Below, piece after piece: positions 19,896 to 29,381 of a DNA stretch of 64,000 nt. The translations under genes were made by a program, and so were the position numbers. The notes beneath the pieces are model-generated. The model saw nothing but the letters and a program-made list of their open reading frames with translations. It did not search any database and had not been told where the DNA came from. Every line of letters starts with the position of its first letter. Position 1 is the stretch's first letter. Source of the DNA: Hodarchaeum sp048939265 (GTDB lineage: Archaea; Asgardarchaeota; Heimdallarchaeia; Hodarchaeales; Hodarchaeaceae); NCBI GenBank assembly GCA_048939265.1, contig JBHLPQ010000001.1:10318-74317 (forward strand), written 5' to 3'.

Positions 19896-20915
19896 TTATT
19901 CCTTTTCCTCAGTGGCAGCATCTGTTTTTTCTTGTATACTGTCTGGCATCTCAAAATCGAATGGTGGTTGTGTAGTGATAATAACACCATCTTCCTTAGT
20001 AATAATGAATGTATGTTCATATTGGGCAACAAAACTCCCTTTATCATCTGCTAAAGGAGGATATGCAATAACTCCACCACCATTTAGGAGTTCACGTATT
20101 GCAAACCGGACACGCGCCTGATTAAACTGATCGTATGAGGTTAACCACCGTTCAGCAAAAGGCAAAGTTTTATATTTCTTATAGGTTGTTGAATAAATCT
20201 TTCTTGACACTGGATTCCGTAATGGTACGCGTTTTGGAAGCAGCATATAGATATACTTTGTACCAACGACCTCATGAACGCTCCCAGTCCCAGATGATGC
20301 AAAAGTTTCTAATGCGTAAGCCTCTCCAACCTCTAATGCCCCCTCTGCAGGATCATAGGGGGAACTAATATTAGGTAATCGTTTATCACCATGTAATTCA
20401 TATCTGCCAAGTTTGTGGCCTGTTAATTCCCGAATAGGGCGATATCCATATCCAGTAATTGCTTCTTCAATTCGCTTACCAATTAACGAAGGTAATGTTC
20501 CTGCCTGAATAATCTCTATTGCAGCTTTAAATCCTTCTTCTGCGGCTTTCTTCAAGTTTTTAAGATCAGGAGAAAGAATTATTGTCACAGCAGTATCCGC
20601 AATATAGCCATTACAGTGAACACCAATATCTAATTTGACACTCCCTTCATCAGGGATCACAGTCTCATCCCCATGAGGACTAGAATAATGAGCTGCAATG
20701 TTGTTAATTGATACATTGGTTGGGAAACCTAAACCATCTGCTCCTTTTTCTAATATCAACCCCTCAGCAGTTTCACATATCCGGATAATGGGTACACCAG
20801 GTTTAATCAATTCTTTCACTTGGTTTAAAACTTCATATCCGATCTGTCCAGCCTTGCGGTAAAAGTAAAATTTCTCTTCTTCTGTTATTCCTTCTTCCGA
20901 GGTCCAATCAGACAT
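19896..20915 (-). CDS. map: Methionine aminopeptidase, type II
   Basis: Removes the N-terminal Met from nascent proteins. All five metal ligands of the pita-bread fold are visible: Asp in KLDIGVH, Asp in YIADTAV, His in TGHKLGRYELHG, Glu in YALETFAS and Glu in AQYEHTF. The insertion typical of type II (archaeal/eukaryotic) enzymes lies between the His and the second Glu. The protein has an acidic C-terminal tail. The ATG at 20915 is preferred over a GTG nine bases upstream because AGGTG sits at the right spacing before the ATG. The convergent gap to the 654-residue gene is about 100 bases. Confidence 0.95.
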   Translation of the reverse strand: MSDWTSEEGITEEEKFYFYRKAGQIGYEVLNQVKELIKPGVPIIRICETAEGLILEKGADGLGFPTNVSINNIAAHYSSPHGDETVIPDEGSVKLDIGVHCNGYIADTAVTIILSPDLKNLKKAAEEGFKAAIEIIQAGTLPSLIGKRIEEAITGYGYRPIRELTGHKLGRYELHGDKRLPNISSPYDPAEGALEVGEAYALETFASSGTGSVHEVVGTKYIYMLLPKRVPLRNPVSRKIYSTTYKKYKTLPFAERWLTSYDQFNQARVRFAIRELLNGGGVIAYPPLADDKGSFVAQYEHTFIITKEDGVIITTQPPFDFEMPDSIQEKTDAATEEKE

Positions 20916-21078
20916 ACCATTCACCTGTTTTCATTCTAGGTTTTGTTTCTAGGTCATACTCGTTGTTTTTACAAACAAATAAATAAACGATGTTTCGAAC
21001 TTATCTCACACAGATTAAAGGTTTAACGAGAAGATAAAAGATCCGATCATAATCGATACCCTCTCTGAGGAGCAACTT

Positions 21079-22302
21079 ATGTCTGATGAAAACATTCTAG
21101 TCAGAGTCAAACAGATTCTGACACAAAAATATTGTACTTCTGCTGATGAAACTGTGGAGACAATTGGTCAATGTGATAACCTAGGGGAAGCATTAGTTTC
21201 AACAGATTTTCCCGAAAAAGATTTTTATATTCGCATCCTCCAACACCTCCGACTTTTCTACAATTCCGAGTTTATGATCTACAGTGATCGAATCAAAAAA
21301 GCCCTTTCATCATACCAAAAATTACAGACTGGAATACTAGAAACTCAAACGCAATATCCCGATCTATATTCACAACTCCAGTATGACATTGATCGGCTTG
21401 TTTTACGTATAGATGCTCGAATCCAAGAGACCCGCGCTCGGATAGCTGAAGCTGAAAATGATATGGTTCAAGCAGATGTATTATATGTTGAGACAATTAA
21501 TCGTTATAATAATGAATTAACGCTAGAGCAGAATAAAAGCGATTATGACCATTATTTCAATTCTTTAGGGATTATCTTCTTCATCACAGGTCACCTATAC
21601 CGATTGCGAGGAAAAAATTCTTCTAACGCTGAAGATCTATACCTTGCTTTAAGAAATTTGAAAAAAGCACAGTTTCTAGGGCATTCTGACAGTGAAATTT
21701 TGAATCAGACCTTTGAGGATATTAAGACTATAACCGTAGGAAAATTAGAACACCAAGCAGAATTGCTCTTTACTCAAGGACTGACAAATTCAGAAGCAGA
21801 TCAATTTGATATAGCAAAAGCCAATTATCAGAAGTCAGCTCAACTGTATCATTCATTAAACAAGCTTCAGAAGAGCGTGGAGTATGAACTCCAAGAACAA
21901 ATTCAAAATTCTTCATATTATGAAGCAACTGCGAAAGCATTTATGATACAAGATAACAATGAGCAAGCTGCCCTTCAATTCTCCTATGCAAACCAAACTT
22001 TACAAAAAGTCCTTCAAAAGCTACCCAGTGATTCCCTGAGACAGTCCTTTCAACCCCAAATCAGATACTTTCAAGCAATGCAGCTATTTTGTCAAGCTGT
22101 TACAGAGTATGACAACATGAGTCCAGAAGCGATAGACCATTTTACAGAAGCGCGAGAGAAGCTTGAGGAAGCAAAAGAGATGGCTGATGAGAATCAAAAT
22201 GTTCCATTATCCAAAGGTTGTACTGAAGCATTAAACAAACTCGATTCGTATCAAGAAATTGCAGGGATTATGTTCCAAGAAACTGACAGCGATGAGTCTT
22301 AA
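21079..22302 (+). CDS. TPR-like helical repeat protein
   Basis: 407 residues, all helical, with no signal peptide or membrane segment. Long helices rich in Gln, Glu and Tyr dominate. TPR-like units are visible near 215-290 (AELLFTQGL then DIAKANYQKSAQLYHSL) and 285-345. The N-terminal 130 residues form coiled-coil-like helices. It resembles in style the protein at 162-926, and such proteins are common in this type of genome. GAGGAG lies at proper spacing before the ATG. It ends four bases inside the convergent 105-residue ORF. Function unknown. Confidence 0.7.
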   Translation: MSDENILVRVKQILTQKYCTSADETVETIGQCDNLGEALVSTDFPEKDFYIRILQHLRLFYNSEFMIYSDRIKKALSSYQKLQTGILETQTQYPDLYSQLQYDIDRLVLRIDARIQETRARIAEAENDMVQADVLYVETINRYNNELTLEQNKSDYDHYFNSLGIIFFITGHLYRLRGKNSSNAEDLYLALRNLKKAQFLGHSDSEILNQTFEDIKTITVGKLEHQAELLFTQGLTNSEADQFDIAKANYQKSAQLYHSLNKLQKSVEYELQEQIQNSSYYEATAKAFMIQDNNEQAALQFSYANQTLQKVLQKLPSDSLRQSFQPQIRYFQAMQLFCQAVTEYDNMSPEAIDHFTEAREKLEEAKEMADENQNVPLSKGCTEALNKLDSYQEIAGIMFQETDSDES

Positions 22303-22616
22303 TCTGAATGTAATTGGGATAAGATTACGTAAGCTTCTAGTAAAGGTATCGATAGTTCTTGTGCCAGCTCTTCTGGATGAATTTTAGGGTTTTTAGGGAG
22401 GATTTTTTGGCGTGTCCACGCCAAATTAGCTGCAAAACCTGGGATCTCGCCCATCAAAGGCTCTAATAATGCGATTAGTTGTTCTTTACTTAGTTGTTCC
22501 AATAAATATGGAGATTTTTTTCGTTCGATGATTCTAGGTTTCTTCTTCTGAAGTTTTGACGATACACTCGGTTTTTTCTCCCTTTTTTTGGGGATAAAAT
22601 TAGAGAGATCAGACAT
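22299..22616 (-). CDS. Small basic protein of unknown function
   Basis: 105 residues. A Lys-rich, disordered N-terminal third is followed by a compact helical domain with SKEQLIALLEPLMGEIPG and a last helix pair (HPEELAQELSIPLLEAYVIL) that resembles a helix-turn-helix or winged-helix core. No family recognised. Its end overlaps the end of the convergent TPR-like gene by four bases. The basic tail plus a helix-turn-helix-like domain would suit nucleic-acid binding (inference). Confidence 0.55.
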   Translation of the reverse strand: MSDLSNFIPKKREKKPSVSSKLQKKKPRIIERKKSPYLLEQLSKEQLIALLEPLMGEIPGFAANLAWTRQKILPKNPKIHPEELAQELSIPLLEAYVILSQLHSD

Positions 22617-22728
22617 TCAACCATGTCACCATAGAAATCCGACTCCTAATGTATTAAAAATTTTTTGTGGAAAGTGAAACCTGAGATTTGATACCGGAAA
22701 ATGGAATATTTTGGAGATCATTCTAGAG

Positions 22729-23040
22729 ATGTCAAAAAAACAAACTCAAAAAAAAGGTGGGGTCAGGCGACTTGTGTTGGATGTGTTAAAACTCCATGAT
22801 CCATCGATAGTTTCCTTTGCAACTGCTCTGGAGCAGGTTGCTGGAGTAACTGCAGTAAATTGTACCCTTGTTGAAATAGATGCGAAAACAGAGAATCTTA
22901 AGGTTGTACTCGAAGGATCTGATATGGATTTTAACCTCATTTCTGAAACAATAACCGAATTACATGGCTCTATACACTCAATCGATCAAGTAGTCAGTGG
23001 AGCTCGGTTTGTTGAAGCTGTTGAAACCCCACAAGATTAA
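22729..23040 (+). CDS. DUF211 protein
   Basis: About 103 residues matching DUF211, an archaeal ferredoxin-like (beta-alpha-beta) family. Signature stretches are GGVRRLVLDVLKLHDPSIV near the start, GVTAVNCTLVEIDAKTENL in the middle and SIHSIDQVVSG near the end. Known members form small oligomers, and a regulatory or ligand-binding role is assumed in the literature but not proven. The ATG at 22729 is used because GGAGATCA lies eight bases upstream; a TTG at 22711 is the longer alternative. Confidence 0.9.
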   Translation: MSKKQTQKKGGVRRLVLDVLKLHDPSIVSFATALEQVAGVTAVNCTLVEIDAKTENLKVVLEGSDMDFNLISETITELHGSIHSIDQVVSGARFVEAVETPQD

Positions 23041-23168
23041 CTGCACCTTTCAGTCAGTATTCCCCTAATTACAACCTACCATAGAAAGGAAAATGGTATC
23101 CGTCCTATATGGGAAGAGACACCCTCAATCTAGGGAATAATTAGACGCAGTCAGTTTAATTACAAGAA

Positions 23169-23480
23169 TCAGTCGCGAAGCTCAATAGACGTTTCAGGAA
23201 ATCCTTCATCAACTAGAATTGGTGAAATCGATCGAAGAAAATTACCCTGAAGCTCAATTCGGCCATCTTTCGTTGTTCCACCTGTTGCTAAACTCTTCTT
23301 CAGACGTTTAGACAGGCTTCTAAGATCGATATCTTTAGACAGTCCATCAATGACCGTCACCTCACGTCCCCATTTTCGTTTTTCAATAAAAACCCGAATT
23401 GACGTTTGTTCTTCTCGTGCAATATCAGAGCAAGCGCATAACTCTTCTGGCAGACCGCAGGTCTTGCAAATACTACCCAT
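23169..23480 (-). CDS. Translation initiation factor aIF1 (SUI1)
   Basis: 103 residues. An N-terminal Zn-knuckle-like segment CKTCGLPEELCAC (residues 5-17) is followed by the SUI1/eIF1 domain with a central KRKWGREVTVIDGL and the conserved KSLATGGTTKDGRIELQG, which contacts the small ribosomal subunit at the P-site and helps to select start codons. In many archaea the gene sits in the ribosomal operon between uL29 and Rpp29; here that place is empty and the gene lies beside rpoP, on the same strand. Confidence 0.93.
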   Translation of the reverse strand: MGSICKTCGLPEELCACSDIAREEQTSIRVFIEKRKWGREVTVIDGLSKDIDLRSLSKRLKKSLATGGTTKDGRIELQGNFLRSISPILVDEGFPETSIELRD

Positions 23481-23604
23481 TTTTATTTATTAACCTCAGA
23501 TTTTCAGTTTGCTAAATAATTAATTAGCTGATCCATCTTTATCTTGAATAAAATATAAACCTATCGAATAATTGCAAAATGTCGAAAACATCTATTTGGT
23601 TGTT

Positions 23605-23751
23605 TCAATCAGTTTTCAACCTTTTGATAATTGGAGGACGCTTTTTCAACAATATTCGGTGGCCACAAATAATGCACCGAATTCCAGGTAAAGTTTCTAA
23701 TTCCGCAGGGTCAATCTCCTGGTGGCATTTTTGACATAGATATGTCGTCAT
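23605..23751 (-). CDS. rpoP: DNA-directed RNA polymerase subunit P (Rpb12)
   Basis: A 48-residue ORF found by eye. It encodes a Zn-ribbon with CxxC pairs at residues 6/9 (YLCQKCHQ) and 26/29 (GIRCIICGHRIL), followed by KKRPP and a basic end. This is the full pattern of archaeal RpoP/eukaryotic Rpb12, a small subunit of RNA polymerase that helps to assemble the Rpb3/Rpb10-type platform. The length is usual for the family. The ATG is at 23751 and the stop at 23605. The aIF1 gene follows 124 bases downstream on the same strand. Confidence 0.9.
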   Translation of the reverse strand: MTTYLCQKCHQEIDPAELETLPGIRCIICGHRILLKKRPPIIKRLKTD

Positions 23752-23987
23752 ATTTTCAGCCTTCAATCCTTAAGAAGTCTCATTTTGATTTCTCTTATAA
23801 AAAGCGCTTAAAAGACAACTTGATAAAATTTGCTATAGTAGGAGTATCTTTTTAGAGGACAAAAGATCAATTTAGGTGAATACCTCAACCTTGATAGAAT
23901 ATCTTATAAACTAAAGGGAGTAAATTTTGAATATTATAATACAAAAGTGGTGAATTGGGCGACTTTGAATGGATTCAGCCGTTTTGA

Positions 23988-24001
23988 ATGTGCATGAACA
24001 T
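23988..24001. promoter_or_regulatory. Imperfect palindrome before the first ABC module
   Basis: ATGTGCATGAACAT, a 14-base palindrome with six of seven pairs matching, ends 16 bases before the ATG of the permease. It shares the ATGT...GAACAT outer pattern with the perfect palindrome at 33066-33083 before the other ABC module. It could be an operator, but short palindromes also arise by chance. Confidence 0.35.
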
Positions 24002-24017
24002 CATTGGGGTATAACTC

Positions 24018-26909
24018 ATGGGAAAAACGCGGATTCTTAAAGGAAGAATTCGCTTACTTCTGCAATTTTCCAGAATTAATCTGCATATATCTGCCATTAC
24101 ACTCATAGGTTTAACTATTGCGTTATCAGTCGTTTCAGCGTCGTTTATCTATTTAGAATCTAATCAAGCTAGTTACTATCTGAAAAGAATCCAAGATCTA
24201 CGAGAAAAGAATTACATTATTTATGAAATTTCGAATGAGACTTCACCTTATCTTCATTACAATGTCCTCCCTCTTATTCAAGAATATATTGAAGAAGAAC
24301 TCAATCAATCTGGCCTAGGAGAGACCTTTCAACCTCATTCGTTATATCCACTGTTCCACTTGGGTAATTACATTCGATTCTTGAACCAAAGATCAAGCAC
24401 TCTAATTGGAATAGATCTGAATGAAACAATCCTTTCTGACTGTGTTAATGGAAGCAAATTACCAGTAGAAGAAAACGAAGTAATATTATATTCTTCTACT
24501 GAGGGATTACCATTGGAAATAGGCAACTACTTCAATATTTCTAAATCTTATAGAGATTCTTCGGATAATTATCAGGAATATAATTTTTCACTAAAAATAT
24601 CTGGTTTAATTACATCTACTTCAATTAATCAGACCTCTCCTCTAAAAGAAATCTTTGATGAGGAATATGAGGACCTTATTCTAATCACAGATTATCACAG
24701 ATTTTACACCTTAATTCAAACTATGAACTCTGAGTTAGAAGCACTAATAGCGCAGGATAGTATATTTGCAGAAGAAAATTTCTTTATGTTTCTAAAATAT
24801 TTTTTCTACCTTGATTTAACATCAATTGATCAAAAAAACGTCATTCAAATAATGGATGATTTATTGAAGTACTACAAAGCACTTTGGTATGTACAACCTT
24901 TTGAGGGAAATTTATATTTCAACAGAAATAGCCATGTTTTTTATAAAATAGAAGAGGCTACTACCAATTTTGATAGATTCTATTACTTGTTTTTAATTCT
25001 AAGTGTACCAGCTTTCATACTTGCATTTTTATTAGTCAACTTCTCACTCAGTCTTATCAATGAAAGACGAAAGAGATCTTTTACATTACTAAAAATGAGA
25101 GGAGTCTCTACCAGTTTTATTTTTTTAATTTTAATCCTCGAGACTTTTATCTTAGCACTATTATCTTCTTTTTTGTCGATCATTTTAGGTATTGCTGTTT
25201 TTATTGTACTGTCCTCAACAACCGGATTCCTTCTCTTTGATGCTAATAGACTACCTAAAGCAATGGTTATATCCCCGACAACTATAAGCTTCCTCATCAT
25301 TTTCGGTCTAGCATTTACAATATTGTCTCATTTTAAAGCCACCTTTAAATTAGCTAGATCGAAAGTGGTTGAACTTGAGCGAGTAGCAAGTAAGAAGAGG
25401 AGAAGAAAGCCAAAAATGTGGGGAGGAAATCTTGACATAAATCTGTTGATAGTCGGAATCCTTGGATTTATTGTGTTTTATTCTCTTATGACAATTCTTC
25501 TGAACTTAGATCAACGAGAAAATGAAGTTTGGATGACAATCATTATTCTGATTATAGTTGTCATGGTATTTTGCCAATTAGCAATTCTCATTGGAGGTAT
25601 TTTCACGTTTAACAGAATTATTCCAATTATTCTTCATCATCTAGGAAATTATTCATGGAAAAAAGATTGGCGCTCATTGGCTGTGGCTACCAGAAATTTA
25701 TCGGTGTCTAGAATAACTAAACATGTCACCCTTTTGATAGCATATACTATTAGTTTTCTTATGATACTATCAATACTTCCTTCGACGATGTACAACAATG
25801 TTGTTGATCATGCGTATTATGGGGTAGGCTGTGATATCAAGATATACACTGGAGCAAACGAGAATATCAATATGACGGTGGTCTCTAATTTAACGGCTGA
25901 TTTAAATTCAATTCAAGGACTAGCAGCTACAGGTGTCACACGCCTTCGATATAACTTAATTCAAAAGGTTGAAGAGGATTATGAATATACTGTGCATCAT
26001 AATTTCATTGGTATTGATCCAAATTTTCATCAAATAGCGTACTGGCGAGATTATTATGATGATTCATCACTTCAGAAAATGGTCACATTACTACATAATT
26101 CCTCGGCCAAGTATCCAATTATTATTGATTCATTTTCAGCAAGAAGAGAGGAACTTGAAAACCTAGGAACATATTCTATAATTTCCAATAGTTCCGAATT
26201 AATAGAATTGACTGTTGTAGAAATAAGTAACTGTTGGCCGACATGGTGGACTGGTGAAAATGTACTTAGCATGATAACTAAGAGATCGCTCATAGAGAAT
26301 TTGTCTCTACTTCTTGGAGGGGAGGATAACTACATGAATGCCGATATATGGTGTAAAGTTTCACCTAGTTATGATAAAGATGATGTGATTGATCAAGTAA
26401 TAAATGTCACATCTTTTTATGGTATCTCACAAGATGACATCGAAAATACAATTAAAAAAGTACAAATCGATCCTGAATCCTTATCTGATATTGCTTTTTG
26501 GATTATTACTAATTTCAACTATTTAGTATCTTTATCAATAATCTTAATCATGATAATCCTCTTCACTACGGTTAGGATTGCAAGTCACACTACAGAAATT
26601 GGTTTAAGTAGAGCATTAGGAATGAAAACTAAACAAGTGTTTCTATTAATGTTTACAGAACCACTAATTCTTTTTCTAATCAGTGGAATCCCTGGGATCA
26701 TATTTGGTTCATTTTTCACCTTCTTCCTCTTACAATGGACAAATCCACTTCTCACTTTAGGAGCGGGCCCCCCATTTGTGGTATATCCTAATTATTTTTC
26801 AGTATTTTTAATCTATAGTTCTATTTTTGTTGTAACTTTGCTAAGTGGCTTACTAGCATCGATAATTGCTTCTAGAGCGAACATTTCTAAAATTTTAAAG
26901 GTGGAGTAA
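24018..26909 (+). CDS. ABC transporter permease, FtsX/MacB type
   Basis: 963 residues. Helix 1 (about 24-46) is followed by a 280-residue extracellular domain with several N-x-S/T sites; then come three helices (about 318-345, 365-400 and 418-438), two central helices (about 470-492 and 500-527), another near 565-585, a second extracellular domain of about 230 residues, and three final helices (about 835-858, 872-905 and 918-945). This is the duplicated FtsX/MacB plan: two permease units, each with an outer domain and a C-terminal three-helix FtsX core. Such systems use ATP in the cytoplasm to drive outside motions or release of lipids or peptides. The two ATPase genes follow immediately. Confidence 0.88.
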   Translation: MGKTRILKGRIRLLLQFSRINLHISAITLIGLTIALSVVSASFIYLESNQASYYLKRIQDLREKNYIIYEISNETSPYLHYNVLPLIQEYIEEELNQSGLGETFQPHSLYPLFHLGNYIRFLNQRSSTLIGIDLNETILSDCVNGSKLPVEENEVILYSSTEGLPLEIGNYFNISKSYRDSSDNYQEYNFSLKISGLITSTSINQTSPLKEIFDEEYEDLILITDYHRFYTLIQTMNSELEALIAQDSIFAEENFFMFLKYFFYLDLTSIDQKNVIQIMDDLLKYYKALWYVQPFEGNLYFNRNSHVFYKIEEATTNFDRFYYLFLILSVPAFILAFLLVNFSLSLINERRKRSFTLLKMRGVSTSFIFLILILETFILALLSSFLSIILGIAVFIVLSSTTGFLLFDANRLPKAMVISPTTISFLIIFGLAFTILSHFKATFKLARSKVVELERVASKKRRRKPKMWGGNLDINLLIVGILGFIVFYSLMTILLNLDQRENEVWMTIIILIIVVMVFCQLAILIGGIFTFNRIIPIILHHLGNYSWKKDWRSLAVATRNLSVSRITKHVTLLIAYTISFLMILSILPSTMYNNVVDHAYYGVGCDIKIYTGANENINMTVVSNLTADLNSIQGLAATGVTRLRYNLIQKVEEDYEYTVHHNFIGIDPNFHQIAYWRDYYDDSSLQKMVTLLHNSSAKYPIIIDSFSARREELENLGTYSIISNSSELIELTVVEISNCWPTWWTGENVLSMITKRSLIENLSLLLGGEDNYMNADIWCKVSPSYDKDDVIDQVINVTSFYGISQDDIENTIKKVQIDPESLSDIAFWIITNFNYLVSLSIILIMIILFTTVRIASHTTEIGLSRALGMKTKQVFLLMFTEPLILFLISGIPGIIFGSFFTFFLLQWTNPLLTLGAGPPFVVYPNYFSVFLIYSSIFVVTLLSGLLASIIASRANISKILKVE

Positions 26910-26917
26910 TGATTTAA

Positions 26918-27796
26918 GTGCTAATTGAATGTAAGGATCTTATCAAAATCTACCCCTCACCAGTAGAGGGACTGATGTTCCCTGCTTTACGGGGATTAGA
27001 TCTATCTATAGAAAAAGGAGAACTAATCTCAATAATTGGTCCTTCAGGAGCAGGAAAATCAACTCTTCTTCGTCTCATCAGTGGATTTGATCTCCCTAGT
27101 TCGGGTGAAATTTGGTTTGATGGTCGCTTACTTAATCAGTTTTCTGAAGAGGAGCTGTATGATCATCGAAAAAAGGTTGGGATCATGTACCAATCTCCAA
27201 GAGATAATTTAGTATGGGGATTATCAGCCATTGACAATGTTTTGTTCCCTATGCGATATTCAGGCAAGTTTGGTGAAAACCAAAAACAAAAAGCACAGGA
27301 ATTACTAGAAAAAGTAGGATTATCAGGAAAAAGTAAACGAAAACCAACCCAACTATCTGGAGGAGAACAACAAAGAGTAGCTATCGCAACTGCATTAGCA
27401 AATGACCCTCTTGTCTTGTTAGCAGACGAACCGACTGGAGAACTGGATAGCACCACTACAAGTAGTATAATTGATTACTTTAAGGAATTAAAGAACAATA
27501 TGGGATTAACGATATGTGTGGTGACTCACGATAGACGTTTCTCTAAATTAACCGATAAGACTTACAAGATTCAGGATGGTCGATTGACCACTCTTCAGGT
27601 GGGCTACATTAGAGAACAGATTTTTGAACAAACTGAAGAGACAGCTATCATCGATTCGCAAGGGAATGTAAGACTCCCTGTAGAAGTTCTAGAACTTCTT
27701 AAAGGAATATCTTCTGTGAGAATTGTGATTAAAGAAAATAAAATCGAATTAATCCCAATAGTAACAGAACTGGAACGTGATAAGGAGGGGAATTAA
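26918..27796 (+). CDS. ABC transporter ATPase with C-terminal extension
   Basis: 292 residues. Walker A GPSGAGKST, signature LSGGEQQRV, Walker B LLADEPTGELD and the switch His in VTHDRR are intact, so this is a working MacB/LolD-type ATPase. About 65 residues follow the nucleotide-binding domain, with a predicted beta-alpha segment (DSQGNVRLPVEVLELLKG) whose RLPVEVLELL pattern recalls AbrB-like or small regulatory domains; the sister ATPases lack it. Translation probably starts at GTG at 26918, with GGTGGAG upstream; there is no alternative ATG in frame. The gene starts nine bases after the permease stop. Confidence 0.92.
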   Translation: MLIECKDLIKIYPSPVEGLMFPALRGLDLSIEKGELISIIGPSGAGKSTLLRLISGFDLPSSGEIWFDGRLLNQFSEEELYDHRKKVGIMYQSPRDNLVWGLSAIDNVLFPMRYSGKFGENQKQKAQELLEKVGLSGKSKRKPTQLSGGEQQRVAIATALANDPLVLLADEPTGELDSTTTSSIIDYFKELKNNMGLTICVVTHDRRFSKLTDKTYKIQDGRLTTLQVGYIREQIFEQTEETAIIDSQGNVRLPVEVLELLKGISSVRIVIKENKIELIPIVTELERDKEGN

Positions 27797-27799
27797 AGA

Positions 27800-28483
27800 T
27801 TGGGGAAATCTGAAGTCTTATACCATTTAGAAAGCTTACAAAGATTTTATACCAGTAAAGCTGAAATAGTTAAAGCTATTGATGGTATTGATCTTGATAT
27901 ACATGTGGGCGATTTTATTGCCATTCTTGGCCCTTCTGGCTCCGGAAAAACCACTTTTTTGAATATTCTTGCAGGTTTGGATAAACCAACGGGAGGAAAC
28001 CTAATTTTTGATAATACAGATATTTCCACTCTTAATGATTCTGAACTTTGTGATATTAGACGGTTTGACATCGGGATTGTTTTTCAATTTTTTAATTTAC
28101 ACCCCTCTTTTACAGCACAGGAGAATATAGAGTACCCAATGATGATAGCGGATGTTCCATACAAAGAACGAGAAATAAAAGCAGCAGATCTTCTTAAACA
28201 AATGAACTTGTATGATAAAAAGGATAATTACCCAATCGAAATGTCGGGTGGTGAAAAACAAAGGGTGGGAATTGCTCGAGCGTTGGCAAACGATCCTAGA
28301 GTACTCATTGCTGATGAACCGACTGGTGATTTAGATTCAGAAAATGCAAAGCAGATTATTGAGTTACTACTGGACATCAATAACCGAGGGACAACTATCG
28401 TCATGGTGACGCATGATGAATCCCTCTTATCAGAAAAAATGTCCATTCTGTCTCTTGTAGATGGAAAAATAATTAATCCTTAA
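27800..28483 (+). CDS. ABC transporter ATPase
   Basis: 227 residues, the usual length of a MacB/LolD-type ATPase. Walker A GPSGSGKTT, Q-loop region FQFFNLHP, signature MSGGEKQRVGIARAL, Walker B LIADEPTGDLD and VTHDES are all intact. It starts at TTG at 27800 with AAGGAGGGG about ten bases before it, three bases after the previous gene. With the previous ATPase it could form a heterodimer on the duplicated permease, one ATPase per permease half (inference). Convergent with the ATPase at 28601-29359. Confidence 0.93.
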   Translation: MGKSEVLYHLESLQRFYTSKAEIVKAIDGIDLDIHVGDFIAILGPSGSGKTTFLNILAGLDKPTGGNLIFDNTDISTLNDSELCDIRRFDIGIVFQFFNLHPSFTAQENIEYPMMIADVPYKEREIKAADLLKQMNLYDKKDNYPIEMSGGEKQRVGIARALANDPRVLIADEPTGDLDSENAKQIIELLLDINNRGTTIVMVTHDESLLSEKMSILSLVDGKIINP

Positions 28484-28600
28484 TGCTAAATTACCAGAGA
28501 TTATTTTGCTACTTCTGCAGTGATTTCTCTCATATAGAGCTCCTAAAATACCACTTGATAAAATTTACCATATATTGATGATTTCATTAATAAACCAATA

Positions 28601-29359
28601 TCAGATTGTTTCCAACATAACATCTTGAATTCCTCTTTCATAGAGAAATTGAGCTCTAGAAATTTGAGGAATATCCTTTGTTGCGATTCCATCTTCCAGT
28701 AGTAAAACTCGATCTCCATCCTGAGGAATATTGTAATCATGAGTTGAAATTATGAGGAGACCATTGATTTCTTTGGCTTTTTGACGAAGTAATCTCATCA
28801 ATTCACAGCCAGTTTCAATATCTAGAGCCCCTGTTGGTTCATCAGCTAGAATAATCAAAGGTGAGGTAATAAGAGCTCTGGCAATCGCAACTCGTTGTTT
28901 TTCTCCTCGAGACAGTTCATCTGTATACATATCTATTTTCTCTCCTAACCCAACTTCTTTCAACAAACTTGCTATTTGGTTAGTATTTGAATTTCGGGAT
29001 ACTTTATTGATCATGAATTTTAGTTCTAAAGTTTCACGGCAAGTTAATCCTAAATGCAACTCAAAGAATTGAAAAATTATCCCCAGGTTATCTCGACGAA
29101 ATTCTGTCCTTTCCTCTTCAGTCATTCTGAATATATTCTGATTATTTATCTTTACATTTCCTTCTGTTGGCTCTTCAAGGCCTGCAAGCAAGTTCAAAAT
29201 AGTCGATTTTCCTGCACCGCTTGGTCCCATGATGATAATTGTTTCACCAAGAGAAGCACTGAAAGAAATTCCCTTTAGAATTGTAGCTGGGATGCTCCCC
29301 CCAATAGAGTATTGTTTTTTCAAATTCTTTACTTGAAGTATTTGATTTATAGTTTTCAT
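28601..29359 (-). CDS. ABC transporter ATPase with altered signature motif
   Basis: 252 residues. Walker A GPSGAGKST, Q-loop FQFFELHL, Walker B ILADEPTGALD and STHDYN are present. The signature motif reads LSRGEKQRV, so the third residue of LSGGE is Arg. The second half of this motif contacts the ATP gamma-phosphate, so this subunit may form a weak or inactive site, as in asymmetric ABC pairs. It is the last gene of the minus-strand module (permease, ATPase, ATPase) that mirrors the module at 24018-28483. The two modules face each other tail to tail here. Confidence 0.92.
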   Translation of the reverse strand: MKTINQILQVKNLKKQYSIGGSIPATILKGISFSASLGETIIIMGPSGAGKSTILNLLAGLEEPTEGNVKINNQNIFRMTEEERTEFRRDNLGIIFQFFELHLGLTCRETLELKFMINKVSRNSNTNQIASLLKEVGLGEKIDMYTDELSRGEKQRVAIARALITSPLIILADEPTGALDIETGCELMRLLRQKAKEINGLLIISTHDYNIPQDGDRVLLLEDGIATKDIPQISRAQFLYERGIQDVMLETI

Positions 29360-29381
29360 TGCTAACCCCTACAGGCACTTT

